NCBI RefSeq assembly: GCF_000426385.1
Contig: NZ_AUFG01000014.1
Coordinates: 30,138 to 94,137, forward strand
DNA length: 64,000 nucleotides
Source: Arsenicicoccus bolidensis DSM 15745
GTDB taxonomy: Bacteria > Actinomycetota > Actinomycetes > Actinomycetales > Dermatophilaceae
Direction: 5' to 3'
Numbering within the stretch: the stretch's first letter is position 1; each line of letters starts with the position of its first letter. Positions 51,889 through 59,980 of this stretch are shown in pieces. A program made the translations under genes and the position numbers. The notes under the pieces were generated by a model that was given only the letters and a program-made list of their open reading frames with translations, had not been told where the DNA came from and made no database searches.

Positions 51889-53613
51889 GTGCCGGTCGAG
51901 GCGCTGGGCCTCCTCGGCCTCGCCGTCGCCGGTGGCCACGGCGTGGTCGTCGACCGCTCCGGCGCGATCGTCGTGCCGGCCTGCCCCGTGGACCGGCTCG
52001 TGCCGCAGCTGCGACGCCTCGAGGAGGACCGCCGGCCCCGGTGGGTCTGGTGGCAGGCCGGTCACGACGCGCGGCCGCTCGTCGCCGCGGGGCTGCACCT
52101 GGCGCGCTGCTGGGACGTCGCGGAGGTGCACCGCGTGCTGGCGGGCGGCTTCGCGGCCGACCCCGGCACCGTCTGGGCCCACCTCCGCGGGCTGGACCCC
52201 CACGGCCTGCCGCAGGTCGCCGAGCCGGACCTGTTCGCGCTCGTCTCCCCCGCCGCCCAGCTCGACCCGGAGTCACTGACGACGGCCGAGGGCTACCTGC
52301 GCGCGGACGCGGTGCAGGGCACCTGGACGTCGACCCCCGACCGCCTCGCGGCGTGGGCACGAGCCGCGCTGACCGCTGCCGAGCAGCAGCACGACCTGGT
52401 CGAGCAGGCGCCCCGGGTGCCGGACGCGGGGGGCAGCCCGCGCGACGCCCGGCGCCTGCTCGGCACCGCCCTGTCGGAGTCGGCGGCGGCGCTGCTCTGC
52501 GTCGAGCTCGAGGTCCACGGCCTGCCCATGGACCGCGAGGCGGCGACCTCGCTCATCACGGCGGCCGCCGGACCACGCCCTCGCGACGAGCCGCAGGCGA
52601 GCGCCATACGAGCCGAGCGGGACCGCGCCGTCCTCGTGCACGTGCCCGGCCGGGAGCGCACCGACCTGCGAAATCCCGTGCAGGTCAAGGAGATGCTCGC
52701 CTCGGTGGGGGTCCACGTCGACAACACCCGGAAGTGGACGCTGGACGCCCACCGGGCCTCGCACCCCGTCGTCGAGGCCCTCCTGACCTGGCGCAAGGCC
52801 GAGCGGATCGCCACGACCTACGGCTGGCACTGGCTCGCCACCCACGTCGGCGAGGACGACCGGCTCCGGGGCGGGTGGACGGCCTGCGACGGCGGAGCCG
52901 GCCGGATGACCGCCGCCAACGGCCTGCACAACCTGCCCGCCGAGCTGAGACCCGCCGTCGCGGCGCACCCGGGGCACGTGCTGGTGCGCGCCGACCTCGG
53001 CCAGATCGAGCCGCGGGTGCTGGCGGCGGTGGCGCGGGATCCGTCCTTCGCCGACGCCAGCCAGGCGGCCGACCTCTACTCCCCCGTCGGCGCCGAGCTG
53101 GGCGTCGAGCGACCGATCGCCAAGATCGCCGTCCTGGCCGCGATGTACGGCCAGACGTCGGGCTCGGCGGGCGAGGCGCTCAAGCGGCTGGACCGCGCCT
53201 ACCCGACGGCCATGACCTACCTGCACCGGGCCTACGACGCGGGTGTGCGGGGCGACCCCGTGGTGACCTGGGGCGGGCGCAGGGTGCCCATGTGGCAGGG
53301 ACCGCTGTCGGAGGCGCAGCTCGCGGGCCGCGGCAGGTTCGCCCGCAACGCGGTGATCCAGGGGGCGGCGGCCGAGCTGTTCAAGGCGTGGGCCGCGACG
53401 GTGCGCGCCGGTGGACGGGCCCTCGGCGCCGAGATCGTGCTGTGCCTGCACGACGAGCTGCTCGTGCACGTCGCGGCCGAGCACGCGGACGAGACGGTGG
53501 CGCTCGTCCACCGCAGCCTCGACGAGGCGGCGCGGCGGTGGACGGGCACCGACCGGGTCCGCTTCGTGGCGGACGTCAGCGTCGTGCGTCGGTGGTCCGA
53601 GGCCAAGGCCTGA
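51889..53613 (+). CDS. Family A DNA polymerase (Pol I-like, without intact 3'-5' exonuclease motifs)
   Basis: 574 residues. The N-terminal 200 residues correspond to a degenerate exonuclease-like domain without a DxE motif. Polymerase motif A is RADLGQIEPRVLA near residue 370 (usual DYSQIELR), motif B is RPIAKIAVLAAMYG near 405-419, motif C is CLHDELLVH near 520. Both metal-binding Asp residues, the finger Arg and Lys and the Tyr of motif B are kept; the usual Phe (position 762 in E. coli Pol I) is Leu. This matches the actinobacterial group often labelled bifunctional exonuclease/polymerase. Start GTG 51889. Probable accessory repair polymerase. Confidence 0.9.
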   Translation: MPVEALGLLGLAVAGGHGVVVDRSGAIVVPACPVDRLVPQLRRLEEDRRPRWVWWQAGHDARPLVAAGLHLARCWDVAEVHRVLAGGFAADPGTVWAHLRGLDPHGLPQVAEPDLFALVSPAAQLDPESLTTAEGYLRADAVQGTWTSTPDRLAAWARAALTAAEQQHDLVEQAPRVPDAGGSPRDARRLLGTALSESAAALLCVELEVHGLPMDREAATSLITAAAGPRPRDEPQASAIRAERDRAVLVHVPGRERTDLRNPVQVKEMLASVGVHVDNTRKWTLDAHRASHPVVEALLTWRKAERIATTYGWHWLATHVGEDDRLRGGWTACDGGAGRMTAANGLHNLPAELRPAVAAHPGHVLVRADLGQIEPRVLAAVARDPSFADASQAADLYSPVGAELGVERPIAKIAVLAAMYGQTSGSAGEALKRLDRAYPTAMTYLHRAYDAGVRGDPVVTWGGRRVPMWQGPLSEAQLAGRGRFARNAVIQGAAAELFKAWAATVRAGGRALGAEIVLCLHDELLVHVAAEHADETVALVHRSLDEAARRWTGTDRVRFVADVSVVRRWSEAKA

Positions 53614-53636
53614 GGGTCAGGTCGAGCCTCAGGCCT
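53606..53636. terminator. Perfect hairpin spanning both stop codons of polymerase and PAC2 genes
   Basis: AGGCCTGAGG (53606-53615) pairs perfectly with CCTCAGGCCT (53627-53636), 11-base loop. The left arm holds the polymerase TGA, the right arm the complement of the PAC2 TGA. Likely bidirectional terminator. Confidence 0.7.
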
Positions 53637-54543
53637 CGCCGTCGCTGTGGGTGCGCAGGAACTGCTCGAACTCCGCACCGATCTCGTCGGCCGTCGGCAG
53701 CTCGCCGATGCTCGGGGCCAGGAGGGTGGGCTTGTCGAGGCCGCGGGTCCACTGGTCGTACTGCCCCTCGAGGGCACGCACCACCTGGACGACCTCCTCG
53801 TTGTCGCCGATCTCGGAGTCGATGGCCTCGCGGTTGGCGCCGGCCACGGCGGCCAGCTCGGCCGTCGGCAGGGCCAGCCCCGTCGCGCCCGACACGGCCC
53901 GCAGGCCGGTCAGCGCCGCGTCCGCGAAGTCGGTCTGGGCGAGGTAGTGCGGGACATGCACGCTGAACCCGACGGAGTCGTAGCCGGACTCACCCAGCCG
54001 CAGCTCCAGCAGCGAGGCGAACGACGCCGGCACCTGCACCTCGCCGAAGACGGGGTTGTTGTCGGGGATGAGCGCCCCGTCGGAGGCGTGGGCGGTCAGG
54101 CCGATGGGGCGGGTGTGCGGCACCCCCATGGGGATCCCGTGGACGCTCACGGTCAAGGAGACGCCGAAGGTCCGCACCAGCCCGCGCACCGCCTCGGTCA
54201 TGCGCTCCCACTGGTAGTCCGGCTCGGGACCCGTCAGCAGCAGGAAGGGCGTGCCGTCGACGTCCAGGACGCGGTAGAGCACGATCGCCGGGTCGTCGTA
54301 GGTCGTGTAGCGGTCCCGGTCGAAGGTCATCAGCGGCCGGCGCCCGCGGTAGTCGAGCATCTGGTCGACGTCGAAGGACGCCACGACGGAGTGGTCGAGC
54401 GCGCCCAGCAGGTGGTCGGAGATGAGCTTGCCGGTGTGACCGGCGTCGATGAACGCGCCCATCGCGACGACCAGCGACGACGCACGCATGTGCGTGGGGT
54501 CGCAGTCGGTCTCGAAGCGGTAGAGACCCGTGGGGTCCTGCAC
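53629..54543 (-). CDS. PAC2 family protein (proteasome assembly chaperone-like)
   Basis: 304 residues. The PAC2 fold starts with SSLVVAMGAFIDAGHTGKLI, with LYRVLDVDGTPFLLLTGPEP and VSVHGIPMGVPHTRPIGLTA as family blocks. The C-terminal part is acidic and helical. In actinobacteria these proteins are widespread; their link to the proteasome is from archaeal/eukaryotic homologues and unproven here. Start GTG 54543; an internal ATG (MRASSLVV) is possible. Confidence 0.9.
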   Translation of the reverse strand: MQDPTGLYRFETDCDPTHMRASSLVVAMGAFIDAGHTGKLISDHLLGALDHSVVASFDVDQMLDYRGRRPLMTFDRDRYTTYDDPAIVLYRVLDVDGTPFLLLTGPEPDYQWERMTEAVRGLVRTFGVSLTVSVHGIPMGVPHTRPIGLTAHASDGALIPDNNPVFGEVQVPASFASLLELRLGESGYDSVGFSVHVPHYLAQTDFADAALTGLRAVSGATGLALPTAELAAVAGANREAIDSEIGDNEEVVQVVRALEGQYDQWTRGLDKPTLLAPSIGELPTADEIGAEFEQFLRTHSDGEA

Positions 54544-54600
54544 GGTGTGCCTCCTGCTGGTCTGGCTGATCTGGCTGATCGGCCGGTCTGGCTCGGTGCT

Positions 54601-54628
54601 CCGCTCCCCGTCATCGCGTCGGGAGCGG
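54601..54628 (-). terminator. Hairpin after the HtrA gene
   Basis: CCGCTCCC (54601-54608) pairs perfectly with GGGAGCGG (54621-54628), 12-base loop, 48 bp after the HtrA stop. Confidence 0.5.
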
Positions 54629-54676
54629 CCTTCTCCCCCAGGGCAACGCCCGTCACGCCGAGCACATTCCGAGGCG

Positions 54677-55945
54677 TCAGGCGACCGTGCTGGTGCCGAG
54701 GGTGACGCTCGTCGAGCGGGTCGTGCCCGAGGGGTCGGTCCACGTCACGGTGACGCGGGTGCCCGGGTACTCGTCGGACAGGTCCTCGCTCAGGTCGGTG
54801 CCGCTGGTGACGGTGTCCCCGTCGACGGCGGTGATGGTCGACCCCGCGGTGATGCCGGCCGCGGCGGCGGCCCCTCCGGCGACCACGTCGGCCACGGCGG
54901 CGCCGGACGGCATACCGGTCGCCCCCCGAGAGCCGCCGTAGCCCCCGGCCGTCACGTCGGTCACCTGCACGCCCAGGGCCGCCCGCGCCCCCACGTGCAC
55001 GTCCTCGGACCGGACGCCCGCCGTGATCTGGTCGGCGATGGCGAGCGCCTGGGAGATCGGCACGGCATACCCGTCGATGTCCCCGCTGGAGGTCGCCGCC
55101 GTGTCGATGCCGATCACGCGGCCGGACGTGTCCATCAGCGGACCGCCCGAGTAGCCGGGCACGACGTCCGCCGTCGTCCGGATGAGCCCGGTGAGCTGCT
55201 CCCCGGAGCCCACGGAGGTCTCGTCCTGCGCGGTGATGGACTGGTCCAGAGCCGTGACGGAGCCGGTGACCCGGTAGATGGAACCCTGGCCGCCGCCCTG
55301 CCCGACCGCGACCACGCTCTGGCCGACCTGCGCCGGCGACCGGTCGACCGTGACCGTGGACAGCCCGCTCGCGCCCGAGAGCCGCAGCACCGCGACGTCG
55401 TGCGCCGCGTCGTGACCCACGACCGACGCGGAGTACTTCCGGCCGGTCGTGGTGTCGGTGACGGTGATCGAGGTGGACCCCTCGACGACGTGATAGTTGG
55501 TGAGCACCTCACCGTCGGCGGTGAGGATCATCCCCGTGCCGGCGCCTCTGCCGTCAGGCAGCACGGTGTCCACCATGACGACCCCCTTCATCGAGGCGAC
55601 CTCGGTCCCCGAGATCGTCGAGCCGTCCGCGGCCTGGCTCAGGTCGGACGAGCCGGTCCCCTGGCCGGAGGACTGGCCGTAGCCGTCGCTCCCGTGCGCG
55701 TAGCCGCCGTAGCCGTAGCCGTGCCCGTAGCCGTACCCGTGGTGCCTGGCCCAGGTCGGCTGGCCGGTCTGGTCGGTCTGGTCGGTCTGGCCCTCGGTCG
55801 ACGAGGCTATGGTCGAGCTGTCGACGACGGTGGTGCCGTCGGAGGTCCGGGCGGCGGCGAGGCCGGTCGCGACCATCCCCGGGGAGGCGGCGAGGGCGAC
55901 GGCGGCCACGGCGGTCGCAGCGATCTTGGCGGTGGCGGTGGTCAT
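54677..55945 (-). CDS. Secreted HtrA/DegP-like serine protease with PDZ domain
   Basis: 422 residues. N-terminal signal peptide (TATAKIAATAVAAVALAASP, cleavage probably after GLAAA), a Ser/Thr/Asp linker, a Gly/Tyr/His-rich stretch (HHGYGYGHGYGYGGYAHG), then a trypsin-like domain with His in LTNYHVVEG near residue 151, Asp in AAHDVAVLRL near 183 and Ser in VVPGYSGGPLM near 266. A C-terminal PDZ domain follows (AAAAAGITAGSTITAVDG). Envelope quality control is the usual role. Start ATG 55945. Divergent from the copper nitrite-reductase-like operon. Confidence 0.93.
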   Translation of the reverse strand: MTTATAKIAATAVAAVALAASPGMVATGLAAARTSDGTTVVDSSTIASSTEGQTDQTDQTGQPTWARHHGYGYGHGYGYGGYAHGSDGYGQSSGQGTGSSDLSQAADGSTISGTEVASMKGVVMVDTVLPDGRGAGTGMILTADGEVLTNYHVVEGSTSITVTDTTTGRKYSASVVGHDAAHDVAVLRLSGASGLSTVTVDRSPAQVGQSVVAVGQGGGQGSIYRVTGSVTALDQSITAQDETSVGSGEQLTGLIRTTADVVPGYSGGPLMDTSGRVIGIDTAATSSGDIDGYAVPISQALAIADQITAGVRSEDVHVGARAALGVQVTDVTAGGYGGSRGATGMPSGAAVADVVAGGAAAAAGITAGSTITAVDGDTVTSGTDLSEDLSDEYPGTRVTVTWTDPSGTTRSTSVTLGTSTVA

Positions 55946-56109
55946 GGTTGGCTCCTGGTGGACGACGGGCCGGCGAGCGTGGCGTCGGGGGGCGTGTGCG
56001 TGGACCCCACGTTGGTCCCGGCGGCTCGCAGAGCGGTGTGCCCTGCCTATGTCTCCCCTGTGAGCCCAGTCGCCGCCACCGCCGACCCCCGGTCCGGGCG
56101 GGCCCGATC

Positions 56110-56139
56110 GATTTACTACACTTCGACCTGTGATAAATC
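56110..56139. promoter_or_regulatory. Interrupted palindrome over the promoter of the copper-enzyme operon
   Basis: GATTTACTACA (56110-56120) and TGTGATAAATC (56129-56139) are inverted copies matching at 9 of 11 positions around an 8-base spacer. A -10-like TACACT (56117-56122) lies inside, seven bases before GTG 56130, which fits a leaderless transcript starting at that codon. It is by far the most AT-rich patch in the 184-bp divergent region. A regulator bound here would cover promoter and start. The half site contains TGTGA (CRP/FNR family-like) but not the FNR consensus; the regulator is unknown. Confidence 0.6.
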
Positions 56140-57233
56140 CGCAGGAGGCAGCCGCGCTACGCGTCCCCCGGCTGCCGCTCCTGCTCCCCGCCGGGCTGGC
56201 GCTGCTCGCGGGCCTCGACGCGGCCCTGATCCTCCTGCGGGTCCCGGCTCCCGTCGGCTCCGAGCGGCTGCCGTCCGTGCACGGTCACCTCATGGTCCTG
56301 GGGTTCGTCGGTACGGTCATCGCCCTCGAGCGGGCGGTGGCCCTGCGACGCACCTGGGGACTCGCCGCTCCGGTCCTGCTCGGCCTCGGGGCGCTCGCCC
56401 TGCTCACCCCCGTCCCTCGGGACGTCGGGACGGCGCTGCTGCTCGCCGGCACCCTCGCGCTGAGCGCGGTCTACGTCCCCCTCCACGCGCGGTCCCACGA
56501 CCCGTCGGTGGCCGTCCAGGCGCTCGGGGCGGTCCTCGCCGCCGGGGCCGCGATGCTGCTCCTCGCGGGAGCCCCCGTCTCCCTGTCCCTCACCTGGCTC
56601 GTCGGCTTCGTCGTCCTGACCATCGCCGGCGAGCGCCTCGAGCTGGCCCGCCTCGCCATGCTGCAGCCCCGCGTGCCGGCCCAGCTCGTGACCATCTCCC
56701 TGCTGTATGCCGTCAGCGCCGCCACCGCGCTCCTCGCCCCCGGACCCGGCCACCGCCTCGTCGGGGTGACCGTCCTGGCGCTGGGCGTCTGGCTCGTCCG
56801 CCACGACGTCGCCCGACGCACGGTCCGCGGCTCCGGCCTCCCCCGCTACGTCGCGGTGTGCCTGCTGGCGGGTTACGCCTGGCTCGCGGTGACCGGCGCG
56901 CTGTGGGTCGTCCACGGCGCGATCACCGAGGGCCCGGCCTACGACGCCGTCGTCCACGCGGCCTTCCTTGGCTTCACGATGTCGATGATCATGGCCCACG
57001 CCCCGGTCATCCTCCCCGCCGTCCTGCGGCGCCCCCTGCCCTACAACCCCCTGCTCTACGTCGGAGCCGGGCTGCTGCACCTCACCCTGCTCGTCCGCGT
57101 CGTCGGCGGCGACCTGCTCGGTCACCAGGCGCTACGCGCCGGCGGGGGCGTGGGCAACGTCGCCGCCGTCCTGCTCTTTCTCGCCGGCGCGGTCGCGCTG
57201 GTCGTCACCGCTCCACGGAGGATCTCGTCATGA
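56130..57233 (+). CDS. Polytopic membrane protein, NnrS/heme-copper-oxidase-I-like
   Basis: 367 residues, about eleven to twelve membrane spans. Histidines within helices stand out: LPSVHGHLMVLGFVGTVIAL, VVHAAFLGFTMSMIMAHAPV and LLHLTLLVRV, a pattern that recalls NnrS and related heme/metal-binding membrane proteins (resemblance, not proof). Start GTG 56130 is placed by the -10-like TACACT seven bases upstream (leaderless); AGGAGG at 56143-56148 may instead serve a later start. Its stop overlaps the start of the nitrite-reductase-like gene (ATGA), so the two products are coupled and probably form a complex in nitrite/NO metabolism. Confidence 0.75.
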   Translation: MINPQEAAALRVPRLPLLLPAGLALLAGLDAALILLRVPAPVGSERLPSVHGHLMVLGFVGTVIALERAVALRRTWGLAAPVLLGLGALALLTPVPRDVGTALLLAGTLALSAVYVPLHARSHDPSVAVQALGAVLAAGAAMLLLAGAPVSLSLTWLVGFVVLTIAGERLELARLAMLQPRVPAQLVTISLLYAVSAATALLAPGPGHRLVGVTVLALGVWLVRHDVARRTVRGSGLPRYVAVCLLAGYAWLAVTGALWVVHGAITEGPAYDAVVHAAFLGFTMSMIMAHAPVILPAVLRRPLPYNPLLYVGAGLLHLTLLVRVVGGDLLGHQALRAGGGVGNVAAVLLFLAGAVALVVTAPRRISS

Positions 57234-59944
57234 GCCTGCTCACGCCCGGCGGCAGCCGCCCGGAGACCCCGGGCACCCCGACGAACGGCCCCGGCCCCCA
57301 GGGCTTCTCGGACCGCGCCCGCTGGCACGTCCGGTCCTTCCTGCCGGTCCTGGCCTGGCTCGTGGCGGCGGCCGTCGTCTCCGTGGTGCACCGCTTCGTG
57401 CCCGGCTCGCGGTGGATGCTCGTCCACTTCCTGCTGCTCGGTGCCGTCAGCAACGCCATCGTCACGTGGACCTGGCACTTCACGGGTGCGCTCGTGCGGC
57501 GCCCCGCGTCCGCCACCGAGACCCAGCACCAGGTCGTGCGCCAGGTCCTGCTCAACGTGGGCGTCGTCGGGGTGAGCGCGGGCGTGGTCGGCGGCCAGCT
57601 GCGGACGACCGTCGTCGTGGGTGGCGTCCTCGCGTGGCACGGCGTCGCACTCGGCATCCGGGCCCGTCGCTCCCTGTCCAACCGGTTCCGCCGCACGATC
57701 ACCTACTACACCGCCGCGTGCCTGCTCCTCCCGGTCGGGGCGGCCCTCGGGGCGTTCATGGCCGCGGGGCGCTCGGACGAGTGGCAGTCCCGGCTGGTCC
57801 TCGCGCATTTGGCCCTCAACCTGCTGGGGTTCGTCGGTCTGACCATCCTCGGCACCCTGGTCACCCTCTGGCCCACCATGCTCCGCACCCGCCTCGAGGA
57901 GGGCTCGGAGCGCACCTTCGCGGCCGTGCTGCCGATCCTGCTGGGCGCGATCGTCGTGACCGTGGCCGGGTCGGTCCTCGGGCTCACCTGGGTGGTCGCG
58001 GCCGGACTCGTCCTGTATGCCGCCGGCACCGTCACCCTGCTGATCCCCCTGGTGCGGACGGCCGTCCGCAAGCCGCCGTGGCAGTTCTCGACCTGGTCGG
58101 TGGGCGCGGGGATGGTGTGGCTCCTCGTCGCCCTCGGCCAGCTGGTGTGGCTCGTGGTCCGCACGCCACGGGTGGCGCGGGTGCACGACGACCTCGGGCT
58201 GGTGGTGTCCTCGTTCGCCGTCGGGTTCGTGGCGCAGGTGCTGTTCGGCGCCCTGTCCTATCTCCTGCCGGTCATGCTCGGCGGGGGCCCGGCCGCGGTG
58301 CGGCACACCACCTCCATGACCCAGCGCTTCGGCGCCTGGCGGGTGACGGTGACCTCGCTCGGCCTGCTGGTCTGCCTGCTGCCCGTCCCGAGCCTGGTGC
58401 GGGTCACCGCCTCGGTGCTCGTGCTCGTGGCGCTCTGCTTCACGCCCCCGCTGCTCGTCCGGGCCGCCGTCGTGGCCCACCGCCTGCGCACCCACCCCGA
58501 GCTCACCCGCGCCCTGCCGCTCCCCGAGCGGCGCGCCGACGGGGCGCCGACGCCGAGCCACGAGCGCGAGCGCGGTCGCCCCCTCGGTGGCCTCGTCGCC
58601 GGGCTCGCGGCGGTGCTGCTGGCCGTGGCCGGCGGTGTCGCCATGGACCCCGCCGCGGTGTTCCGCAGCGACGCCGCGGGTGGCGTGACCCCCACCGGGC
58701 GGACCGTCGACGCCACCGTCACGGCCCAGGGGATGCGCTTCACCCCCGACACCGTGACGGTGAACCCCGGCGACCGGCTCGTCATCACCGTCACCAACAC
58801 CGACGCCGACGTGCACGACCTCACCCTCGAGACCGGCGAGCAGTCCGGGCGCCTCGCGCGCGGGCAGAGCGCCAGGATGGACGTGGGCGTCGTGGGCCGG
58901 TCCGTCGAGGGCTGGTGCTCCATCGTCGGGCACCGGCAGATGGGCATGGTCTTTCACGTCCGCACGACCGGCGGCGACGACGTGGCCGCCGCGCCCGGCG
59001 TTGCCGGGGCGCTCGCCGGGGGTGGCCATGGAGGTCACGCGGCCGGTGGCGCGGCCAGCCCGGAGGTCGACCTCCACGGCACCTTCCCCGCCGACTTCAC
59101 GGCCCGGGACGCGACCCTCCCGCCCGCGCCCGCAGCCACGCTCCACCGGATCACCCTGCGCGCCCAGGACGTCGACCTGCCGGTCGGGCCCGGCGTCACC
59201 CGGCGCATGTGGACCTTCAACGGCCAGGCGCCGGGCCCCGCCATACGAGGCAAGGTCGGCGACCGGTTCGAGATCACCCTGGTCAACGAGGGCACGATCG
59301 GCCACTCCATCGACTTCCACGCCGGGGCCCTGGCCCCGGACGGGCCGATGCGCACGATCCAGCCCGGGGAGCGCCTCGTCTACCGGTTCACGGCGACACG
59401 CTCCGGCATCTGGATGTACCACTGCTCCACGATGCCCATGTCGGTGCACATCGCCGCCGGCATGGCGGGCGCGGTGATCATCGACCCGCCCGGCCTGCCC
59501 AGGGTCGACAAGGAGTACCTCGTCGTCCAGTCCGAGCTCTACCTCGGGGCGGGCAGCGAGCCCGCGGACGCCGCCAAGATCGCCGCCCACCAGCCCGACG
59601 CCGTCGTCTTCAACGGCACCAGCGGGCAGTATGACGCCCGCCCCCTCACGGCGAAGGTCGGTGAGCGGGTGCGGTTCTGGGTGCTCGACGTGGGTCCGGA
59701 CGAGCCGACGACCTTCCACGTCGTCGGCGCGCAGTTCGACCGGGCGTTCAAGGAGGGCGCGTGGTTGCTGCGCGCCGCACCGGGCGAGCCGGACGCGCCC
59801 GGCGGGTCCCAGGCCCTCGACCTCGGCGCCGCGCAGGGCGGGTTCGTCGAGATGACCTTCCCCGAGGCCGGGCACTACCCCTTCGTCAACCACATGATGA
59901 GCCGCGCCGAGAGCGGCGCGCACGGGATCGTCGAGGTCCGCTGA
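57230..59944 (+). CDS. Membrane-anchored cupredoxin-copper nitrite reductase fusion (NirK-like)
   Basis: 904 residues. Residues about 35-480 hold some twelve to thirteen membrane spans with helix histidines (VHFLLLGAVSNAIVTWTWHF, LAHLALNLLGFVGLTI). Residues about 490-585 are a cupredoxin with type 1 copper ligands in DADVHDL and GWCSIVGHRQMGM. Residues about 613-904 are a two-domain CuNIR: GHSIDFHA gives His (type 1), Asp98-type proton donor and His (type 2); MYHCSTMPMSVHIAAGM gives His (type 2), Cys, His, Met; TFHVVGAQ gives the His255 equivalent and FVNHMMS the last type 2 His. All known CuNIR ligands and catalytic residues are present, so reduction of nitrite to NO outside the membrane is expected. 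Start ATG 57230, with GGAGG upstream. Confidence 0.9.
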   Translation: MSLLTPGGSRPETPGTPTNGPGPQGFSDRARWHVRSFLPVLAWLVAAAVVSVVHRFVPGSRWMLVHFLLLGAVSNAIVTWTWHFTGALVRRPASATETQHQVVRQVLLNVGVVGVSAGVVGGQLRTTVVVGGVLAWHGVALGIRARRSLSNRFRRTITYYTAACLLLPVGAALGAFMAAGRSDEWQSRLVLAHLALNLLGFVGLTILGTLVTLWPTMLRTRLEEGSERTFAAVLPILLGAIVVTVAGSVLGLTWVVAAGLVLYAAGTVTLLIPLVRTAVRKPPWQFSTWSVGAGMVWLLVALGQLVWLVVRTPRVARVHDDLGLVVSSFAVGFVAQVLFGALSYLLPVMLGGGPAAVRHTTSMTQRFGAWRVTVTSLGLLVCLLPVPSLVRVTASVLVLVALCFTPPLLVRAAVVAHRLRTHPELTRALPLPERRADGAPTPSHERERGRPLGGLVAGLAAVLLAVAGGVAMDPAAVFRSDAAGGVTPTGRTVDATVTAQGMRFTPDTVTVNPGDRLVITVTNTDADVHDLTLETGEQSGRLARGQSARMDVGVVGRSVEGWCSIVGHRQMGMVFHVRTTGGDDVAAAPGVAGALAGGGHGGHAAGGAASPEVDLHGTFPADFTARDATLPPAPAATLHRITLRAQDVDLPVGPGVTRRMWTFNGQAPGPAIRGKVGDRFEITLVNEGTIGHSIDFHAGALAPDGPMRTIQPGERLVYRFTATRSGIWMYHCSTMPMSVHIAAGMAGAVIIDPPGLPRVDKEYLVVQSELYLGAGSEPADAAKIAAHQPDAVVFNGTSGQYDARPLTAKVGERVRFWVLDVGPDEPTTFHVVGAQFDRAFKEGAWLLRAAPGEPDAPGGSQALDLGAAQGGFVEMTFPEAGHYPFVNHMMSRAESGAHGIVEVR

Positions 59945-59957
59945 CGATCCCGTGCGC
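59918..59957. terminator. Long perfect hairpin containing the nirK-like stop region
   Basis: GCGCACGGGATCGTC (59918-59932) pairs perfectly with GACGATCCCGTGCGC (59943-59957) around a 10-base loop. The left arm codes the last residues of the enzyme and the TGA stop straddles loop and right arm. It lies 24 bp from the convergent GH3 stop and can serve both genes. Confidence 0.8.
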
Positions 59958-59980
59958 GTGGGCTCCTGCTCGGCGCCTGC

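Noticed and set aside
56110..56139. Palindrome read as a classical FNR box
   Set aside because: It lacks TTGAT-N4-ATCAA; only TGTGA-like half sites are present and the spacing is different.
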